DNA from: Sphaerolaimus hirsutus
Lineage: Eukaryota; Nematoda; Chromadorea; Monhysterida; Sphaerolaimidae
Reading direction: 5' to 3'
Assembly: GCA_964036195.1 (NCBI GenBank)
Contig: OZ038452.1
Span: forward strand, 21,587,785-21,651,784
DNA length: 64,000 bases
Shown here piece after piece: positions 59,701 to 64,000 of this stretch. Made by a program: the position numbers and the translations under genes. Numbering within the stretch: the stretch's first letter is position 1; every line of letters begins with the position of its first letter. Below the pieces are notes generated by a model. That model ran no database searches. It was not told the DNA's origin and saw nothing but the letters and a program-made list of their open reading frames with translations.

Positions 59701-62700
59701 GTGCAGATGGACTAGGTGCTATGCTAGAGCAGGAGAATGAGCAAGGCAAGTTGCAGCCAATTGCTTTTGCTAGTTGTGTGACTGCACCTGCGGAAAAGCG
59801 TTATTGTGCCACTGAGTTGGAAGCGCGTGCAGTTGTATATGCACTTCAAACTTTCAGGCCATACATCACTGGAGAAAAAGTGACAGTGTTTACTGATCAC
59901 CACCCCCTGACACAGCTGTTTCAGAAAAATAGCCCATCCCATAGGCTCTACCGCTGGTGTCTCGTGTTGCAACAGTTTGATGTGAAATTGTGCTATAAGC
60001 CAGGAATAAAAAATCTAGTGGCTGATGCTCTTTCAAGGGCCCCTGCAGGCACAGTTCCTGTTTGCATGGGGGAAAATGGCTCCATTGACCAGCCAGATGT
60101 CACACTTGATACAGTGTGCAACATCAATTTCATCAGTGTGTCACACATGTTAGCCAAATTGGCTACACCGAAGGTAAGTGCTGTGCACAACATTGCATTA
60201 GCAAGTGACAAAGAGCGCAATGACATGTTGCGCTGGCACCATGAAGGGCGCTGGGCAGCACATGCAAGTGCCCAGAAAACATACCAGCGCCTGAGACCAT
60301 TCTATGGCCATGGAAATTGGCCCACACTTGCAGCTGATGTACAAGAGTATTGTAAAAATTGCAACACATGCAAGCAGCGATCAAATCGCTATGAGGTGCT
60401 GCCATTGATGCCAAGGCCACCTCCTGACCAGCCACGTCGGCGCTGGCACATGGACTTCTCCACGTTCATGCCAAACAGTTACAAAGGGCCAAAGTATTGC
60501 CTTGTGGCAATTGATGCCATGTCGCGTTTCATCGAGGCAAGGCACAACAATGCAACTGATGCAAAAAGTGCAGTCAAACTGTACAATGAAATTGTTGCCA
60601 GACATGGGGTCCCAGAAGAAATTGTGACTGACAGTGGGACACATTTTAAGTGCCGTGAATTTGAGTCTGCATTGCAGAAACACCAGACAGTTCTGCATGT
60701 GACCACACCTGGTTCCAAAACCAGCAATGGCATCTGTGAAAGAGCCATACGCACACTGCAAGATGTGCTGTCCAAGAAAAGAGCTGATGACCACCGAGCC
60801 TGGCACCTGATCCTGCCTGATGCAGTGGCTGCCTACAATGCTACAGAGCATTCTGCTACAGGTGTGTCACCATTTGAAGCTCATTATGGCTCAAAGCGTG
60901 CAACAACTGGGCATGAGTTTGAAGTTGCACCGCCACTTGTCAAATTTTGGCAGATGATCAATGAAAAAGTGGCAAATGCCCAAAAGAAAGCAGCAAGCTC
61001 TGCTTATGTCACAACACCCACCACCAAGTTCAAAATAGGTGATACCATTTTTGTGAAGGATACACCTGCCATGGGAAGTCGCAAAGCAAAATTGGACTTG
61101 CCCAATTCCAAAGAGGGTGAAATTGTTTCATTTCCATCACCCAAGGCTGCAACCATTAAATTTAGTAATGGTAAAGTGCGTGTAGTCCCTATAAACATGC
61201 TGCAGCCACGTTCTTTAGGTACAGGTATTTAGGAGAGGATCAACAGGAGACCAGTCCAAGGATTTCAGGATCAAATCAGGTGATATTGTGATATAATTTA
61301 GGTTTAGGTATTTGAGGCCAAATACTTCCTGCACCCCCCGAGGAGTTAGCAGTGACTTCTAGTGATAAAAGTGATCCTAGGCACACAACATTGAATTAAC
61401 AAAAAGTTCATCTAGTGATATGTGTGTGATCTCTCTTCCCGTTTCATTGTTTAAATATGTGATAGCTGAGCCCCACCAGGCCAGCAGACAGCACACCAGC
61501 CAATGAACCAGCAACCACCAACCAGCTTCGCCAACTTTAAAAAAACAACGTTTTTTTAAATAAAAAACGTTTTTTTTAAAAGCTCCCAGATATAACCTTG
61601 TGTCAACATATATAGGTATATCAGACAGTGGCAATACTCTGTGATGTTATATATGACCATATAATGGCTGTGGAGCCATGGGATAGCATTATAAGTAGGG
61701 TTCAAACGGGATCCCGATCCCGATCCCGGATCCCGTGAAATTCCGGGATTTACCAGTCCCGATCCCGATCCCGATCCCGAAACCCCAATCCCGATCCCGA
61801 TCCCGATCCCGAAATCTCAAAAATACCAATCCCGATCCCGATCCCGATCCCGAAAGTTTTCAAATCCCGATCCCGATCCCGAGAAACTCCCAAGTCCGGG
61901 ATCCCGATCCCGGAAAAATTGGTGGAAATTATCAAAAGTGAAATAATGACGTTTTTGCATGCAAAAAACTGGATGCAAACCCCCAGCGTCAATTTTATGC
62001 CACTTTTCTGGCATCCAACAGTGTTTTGAGACCTTTATGAACAACTGTGAATGCCAGAAAAATGGCCAAAATATCTATCCCTCGAACCCAATCCCGATCC
62101 CGGAAAAATGCCTATCCCAATCCCGATCCCGATCCCGTGACCCCAATCCCGGCCAATCCCGATCCCGATCCCGATCCCGAAATCTCAAAAAACCAATCCC
62201 GATCCCGATCCCGATCCCGAAACCCCAATCCCGATCCCGATCCCGATCCCGAAATCTCAAAAAGTGAATCCCGATCCCGATCCCGATCCCGAAAAGTCAA
62301 TCCCGTTTGAACCCTAATTATAAGTGGTGATTTGTGTCAAAAATATCCATTTTTTCGTCGACATATCGTTCGTATATCGCCTTATAGTCAAATGTTCGTG
62401 ACTTCAGGTAAAGTTTGGCACGGAATAGTGATCAAACAAGGTTATAAAAGGAGGTTGTTACTTTGGGAGTGAAGTTACACACTGTTGAGGTACCTGGAAG
62501 AACATTACCTCAATTGTATATAGTACAGCAACATATGATGGCTTATTAACCCATGGTAGCACATAGAAATGGATACTTTGATACTAAAAATGCCACAAAA
62601 CCAATGAAAACAACCACCAATGTCAATTTGTGTGTGAAATTGCGCGCTTGCGCGCAAAAATTTTGCAGAATACCTAGTGCTTAGTACTAAAAATTTCGGT

Positions 62701-63203
62701 CGATGTTTTTTTTTATAAAAAAACATTTCGGACGTCATGTTTAAAAAAAAAACGTTTAAAAAAAAACATTGGCCAACCCTAGTTACAAGTGAGATAAGAT
62801 TGGTCTGGGGGTGGTTTGTTTGGTATACAGCATCATTGTGGTGGACGTTACTTAAAATATACCACCGTGTTCCAGTTACAGTAGCATGCATTTAACTGGT
62901 ACCGTATGGTAGGGTTGAAAACGGGTTCACTTTCCAAATTTGCGCTACGGTAAATTCCGGGGATACCCGTTATAAAAAGGTGGCCACCGGCCAAAAATTA
63001 CAAAAAAAAATTGGAAATCCCTTCAAATGCGTCAGGCTGATAAAACCCGATCCCAGTCAATAAAAAAACCAACCGCTGACTCGATCACGCTGTCAGTGGG
63101 CGCCGAGCTGGCGCCACTGTCATCCGCGATGAGTGACTCGAACAGGCGCGGCACCGGCGGCGAGGACACGGACCTGCGGCACAACGACATTGTGCAGTGC
63201 GGA
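53798..63203 (-). CDS. Unrecognised gene, 3' part (six exons, about 319 codons)
   Basis: Exons 63203-63074, 55940-55734, 55281-55025, 54716-54557, 54195-54088 and 53896-53798 (stop TGA). All joins agree in phase and give one open frame through PRLFESLIADDSGASS, HVYWLRSYTSKTSACL, FDAQFCGSKDRPHSAC, SQRFQMALKMFQGSDSRQPL, DGSSYKFNDSDMS and SYKLGPLPMDDSPIETYLPD to the end at DKPSVEF. The protein is hydrophilic and Ser/Arg-rich, with no transmembrane helix or domain that I recognise. Composition and short SP motifs suggest a cytoplasmic, possibly phosphorylated protein, but this is weak inference. Exon 2 begins with ATG at the acceptor, so it could also be the first coding exon. The first exon could be questioned because its other strand is also open. 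The intron 55941-63073 holds the nested transposons. Confidence 0.65.
54252..54536. repeat. ACCGTATTTTCTTGAATAAC-type MITE, intronic
   Basis: ACCGTATTTTCTTGAATAA at the left, GGAATTATCCGAGAAAAAACG at the right, CCCCC-rich interior. It lies between two exons of the unrecognised gene. Confidence 0.55.
55488..55715. mobile_element. MITE of the CACACTAGTTGAC group, duplication ATT
   Basis: CACACACACTAGTTGACATC and GATGTCAACAAGTGTGTGTG are inverted, with ATT at 55485-55487 and 55716-55718. A segment around TTTGAACGTCGTTAG is tandemly doubled inside. Confidence 0.65.
56036..56226 (+). repeat. 5' LTR of the gypsy element
   Basis: Starts GTTAGCAGTGACTTC and ends CAGCTTCGCCAAC. The inverted GTT/AAC ends replace the usual TG/CA. 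At 191 bp it is short for the class. Confidence 0.93.
56227..56241 (+). promoter_or_regulatory. Primer binding site
   Basis: TGGTGCCGCGACCAC begins directly after the LTR, with the TGG expected to pair with a tRNA CCA end. The close variant TGGTGCCGTGACC pairs with animal tRNA-His, but the tRNA here is not settled. Confidence 0.7.
56683..57753 (+). CDS. Gypsy Gag protein
   Basis: 356 residues. The N-terminal quarter carries a glutamine-rich probable coiled coil with a doubled QQERMADKQ word (residues about 65-95). A capsid-like region follows (LNDKFSTFDGEDPLKFKLW, then ERMTFEQVCAFL-like helices; residues about 140-300). A CHHC knuckle lies near the end (YCAVHESHTHSTEEC). The frame ends TGA at 57751-57753, overlapping the pol frame. 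Gag forms the particle that packages the element's RNA. Confidence 0.93.
   Translation: MTNEQGANEGPAYHTRSQMSDSATESSATRQNAEALAASTAENRNDQVDMVKHMCTFMQNMMQQQERMADKQTNAMDSMMHQQERMADKQSDAMEKMMTLLTEKMSIRHTGTAPSAVHDLTTDVRYTSEQRRLWTPLLNDKFSTFDGEDPLKFKLWMGDLKARIKLTEVPDEFAVIHVRKCLSGRALCQFEHLSEEDRMTFEQVCAFLESQYGDHFAAQNAMNKLIITKQSAKEQVRDFGLLIESLVRKALPNTDPTALKVQLKHYFMSGLQNQTLQNALYALPTFELMTFKELVENAERLEFAGKRVKMQAPNAQKYCAVHESHTHSTEECETVSQAKRISKRMKSWQGEMANLE
57750..61232 (+). CDS. Gypsy Pol polyprotein: protease, RT, RNase H, integrase
   Basis: Open for about 1160 codons, in the -1 frame relative to gag and without an early ATG, so a -1 frameshift at the overlap is the likely route. In order: a second CHHC knuckle (WCNFHKSVTHDTQDC, residue about 31), protease DSGAD (residue about 127), reverse transcriptase with YLDDIIVAS (about 495), RNase H with TDASADGLG (about 649), an integrase HHCC finger (about 828-870) and the D,D,35,E triad (D about 902, D about 961, E about 997). 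All catalytic motifs are intact. A GKVRVVPINMLQPR tail ends the protein. Envelope is absent. Confidence 0.95.
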   Translation: MNRFSKPRQWNANRFPPKVQQHAAGAENSTMRQKKWCNFHKSVTHDTQDCWMSRRDNFNKQPVKKEWTRSKVHNIDCDQEGEPPNAVNRVQHVAQPQKVQMKPKTGLKVNQPCAYLNGTQFDTCRPDSGADVTVVTENVVKRLGLMPRPTKHKLLAANQTPIDTKGCVDIRIEYAGGTAMHTCQISNDIDYDVLLGQDVMPKLGIYMRAADGSNLLPEAKNVPVTNDIQKQLIKHCKLDSDDQSALVIFSDKQGQPMHAAHVPLHKNEPPTEVLISQVQNLDKSEWAKMLNIGNCSDAEKANLVDALFELRHAFSSMYKTDACQNVDEIGCTDVEHEIDTGDTLPFRVPPRRIPLRLRPEVEKMLKDLLDQGCIVPSNSNYSSAFVLVKKKDGSWRFCVDFRQLNLNTKRDSYPLPRMDDMLDLWAGRKFFSTMDIKCGYYNIRIKKEDQHKTAFTALDQLFEWKRMPFGLHSAPATFQRAINNMLIEHQGYCRAYLDDIIVASTTLEEHIAHLKAVIATTCKAGLRLNPRKCHFLKNKIQYLGHVISGDGIHVDPDKATAIQSYPLPATKKEGYSFMGLVSYMRRFHHNLSHRLAPLRKFFQAAESSKAQLKWTPELEKLFRQICTEMGDPKALAMPVPGNDYVITTDASADGLGAMLEQENEQGKLQPIAFASCVTAPAEKRYCATELEARAVVYALQTFRPYITGEKVTVFTDHHPLTQLFQKNSPSHRLYRWCLVLQQFDVKLCYKPGIKNLVADALSRAPAGTVPVCMGENGSIDQPDVTLDTVCNINFISVSHMLAKLATPKVSAVHNIALASDKERNDMLRWHHEGRWAAHASAQKTYQRLRPFYGHGNWPTLAADVQEYCKNCNTCKQRSNRYEVLPLMPRPPPDQPRRRWHMDFSTFMPNSYKGPKYCLVAIDAMSRFIEARHNNATDAKSAVKLYNEIVARHGVPEEIVTDSGTHFKCREFESALQKHQTVLHVTTPGSKTSNGICERAIRTLQDVLSKKRADDHRAWHLILPDAVAAYNATEHSATGVSPFEAHYGSKRATTGHEFEVAPPLVKFWQMINEKVANAQKKAASSAYVTTPTTKFKIGDTIFVKDTPAMGSRKAKLDLPNSKEGEIVSFPSPKAATIKFSNGKVRVVPINMLQPRSLGTGI
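61345..61535 (+). repeat. 3' LTR of the gypsy element
   Basis: Same 191 bases as the 5' LTR by direct reading. It is preceded by TGCACCCCCCGAGGA, in which only the last GAGGA is purine-rich, so the polypurine tract is short or atypical. Confidence 0.93.
61696..62316. mobile_element. hAT-like MITE made of GATCCC hexamer arrays
   Basis: TAGGGTTCAAACGGGAT and TCCCGTTTGAACCCTA are inverted ends, flanked by an exact 8-bp duplication ATTATAAG (61688-61695 and 62317-62324). Both flanking arms (61709-61920, 62085-62300) are arrays of CCCGAT, with CGAAATCTCAAAAA-type spacers. The middle (61925-62085) is unique. There is no coding capacity; RDRDRD-type frames are by-products of the repeat. Confidence 0.9.
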
Positions 63204-64000
63204 CTGAACGTGGACAGTTGGTGTGAGACACGTACCCAGGCGACTGTGTATGGTCCATCTGCACATTCTTTGCCTTGTTAGACATAGCTCGCTTCGCAGA
63301 ACCGACAACCGGCGCACCCTTTTTTTCGTATTTTCAATTATTTTATTCCGAAATAATTTTTGGATACCTTTGGACTTCGACAGCGGCAGACAACCCCGCC
63401 AGAAAATGAATCATTTGACGCATCGCATCCGTTTGGCGGCAGCTTCGTTTCGACAACGCATGGAAGCTGCATTCTCAAGCTGAAGCAAGCTACATTTAAG
63501 CTCACATTAAAGCATCCACCATTATGCAAGAATTGACTATATCGGCGACGAACCCTCACAAATGCAACAGAGAACAATGCGGCCTTGTCTATAATCTTGA
63601 CAAAAAGTGAAAAGTTTGCGAAAATGGTTCGGAAGGTGGGTATCGTCGGCCAGTCTCACTGCACGTGAAATTGAGTATCACAACTTATCTGTCAAGTGTC
63701 ATGCCAAACGTCAAGTGCCGATAACTTTCCTTCGCATCCGAGAATACATTCCACACGACACTTCAAGAATTTTGCTGATATTTTATACACGAAATTTCGC
63801 AGATTTCGGAAATAGAGTCGTTGTTATCGATATTTTTCCCGGAAAGCAGCATCCCACATGCGGCTACAGTCAATGTCGATGTTAAAACGATGATCAAAAA
63901 TTCGAATTCCCATTTATAGCACTGCCAAAAAACTCGATGATCAATCGACCACAAACAGTTGAGTCGACTTCATTTGTGCATGAATCGATGGGTGCCACAA
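63204..64000. other. No feature firmly identified
   Basis: This should be upstream intron of the unrecognised minus-strand gene. A possible exon on the minus strand covers about 63380-63475 (LPPNGCDASNDSFSGG, donor GTATCC), but its phase does not fit the next exon, so I leave it out. Confidence 0.35.

Larger units (their letters stand above)
56036..61535 (+). mobile_element. Intact Ty3/gypsy LTR retrotransposon (5.5 kb)
   Basis: The element has two 191-bp LTRs that I read as identical, a 6-bp target duplication TTTAAA (56030-56035 and 61536-61541), a primer binding site, a gag frame and a full pol frame. RT-RNaseH-integrase order is the Ty3/gypsy order. It inserted into the T-rich arm of the hAT-like element. 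Identical LTRs and open frames indicate a very recent insertion. Confidence 0.96.
55968..62781. mobile_element. hAT-like non-autonomous element, host of a transposon nest
   Basis: The ends TAGGGTTGG and CCAACCCTA are inverted and are flanked by an exact 8-bp duplication GTTACAAG (55960-55967 and 62782-62789). Next to both ends lie blocks of AAAAACGTTTTTT, a self-complementary word. With the two insertions (56036-61535 and 61696-62316) removed, under 0.7 kb remains and carries no transposase. An 8-bp duplication with TAGGG ends fits the hAT superfamily. Confidence 0.85.

Noticed and set aside
61750-62310. Open frames rich in RDRDRD or SRSRSR
   Set aside because: By-products of the GATCCC hexamer array; open on both strands and in several frames.
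63380-63475. Possible upstream exon of the unrecognised gene (SNDSFSGGVVCRC)
   Set aside because: Its donor phase does not match the next exon and the acceptor is unclear.

Overview
The window is nuclear DNA of an invertebrate animal. It holds spliced protein genes with many small exons, a giant multi-repeat cadherin, a Na+/H+ exchanger tail with a cyclic-nucleotide-binding-like domain, LTR retrotransposons, and dozens of short inverted-repeat DNA transposons. An arthropod or another protostome is my best guess; the sequence alone does not fix the phylum.

Layout, left to right. (1) 1-2371 (-): an unbroken gag-protease reading frame of an LTR-type retroelement that runs off the left edge. Its presumed leader (about 2570-3005) is an array of nine hairpins sharing one loop sequence. 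(2) 4401-9866 (+): the 3' part of an SLC9C-like exchanger gene, seven exons. (3) 9867-11766: convergent 3' region with inverted repeats. (4) 11767-47928 (-): one cadherin gene that I could join into 54 exons with consistent phase. It gives about 3562 codons: signal peptide, roughly 25 cadherin repeats, a Ser/Thr-rich linker, a membrane-proximal domain, one transmembrane helix and a cytoplasmic tail. (5) 47929-53797: intergenic DNA with MITEs. (6) 53798-63203 (-): the 3' part of an unrecognised gene, six exons. Its largest intron carries a three-layer transposon nest: a hAT-like element (55968-62781) interrupted by an intact Ty3/gypsy element (56036-61535) and by a second hAT-like element (61696-62316).

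The most notable signal is a family of short inverted-repeat elements (ends like TCCCAGACCCTGTAAA). In three introns, in two genes on opposite strands, the element coincides with the intron from donor to acceptor. These look like introners, transposons that create introns. Related copies lie inside other introns. A second theme is hAT-like non-autonomous elements with 8-bp target duplications whose bodies are iterated self-complementary short motifs (GGCGCC, GGGATCCC, AAACGTTT). Splice donors are unusually relaxed, with many GTTGGT-type sites. No rRNA, tRNA or CRISPR array was recognised.
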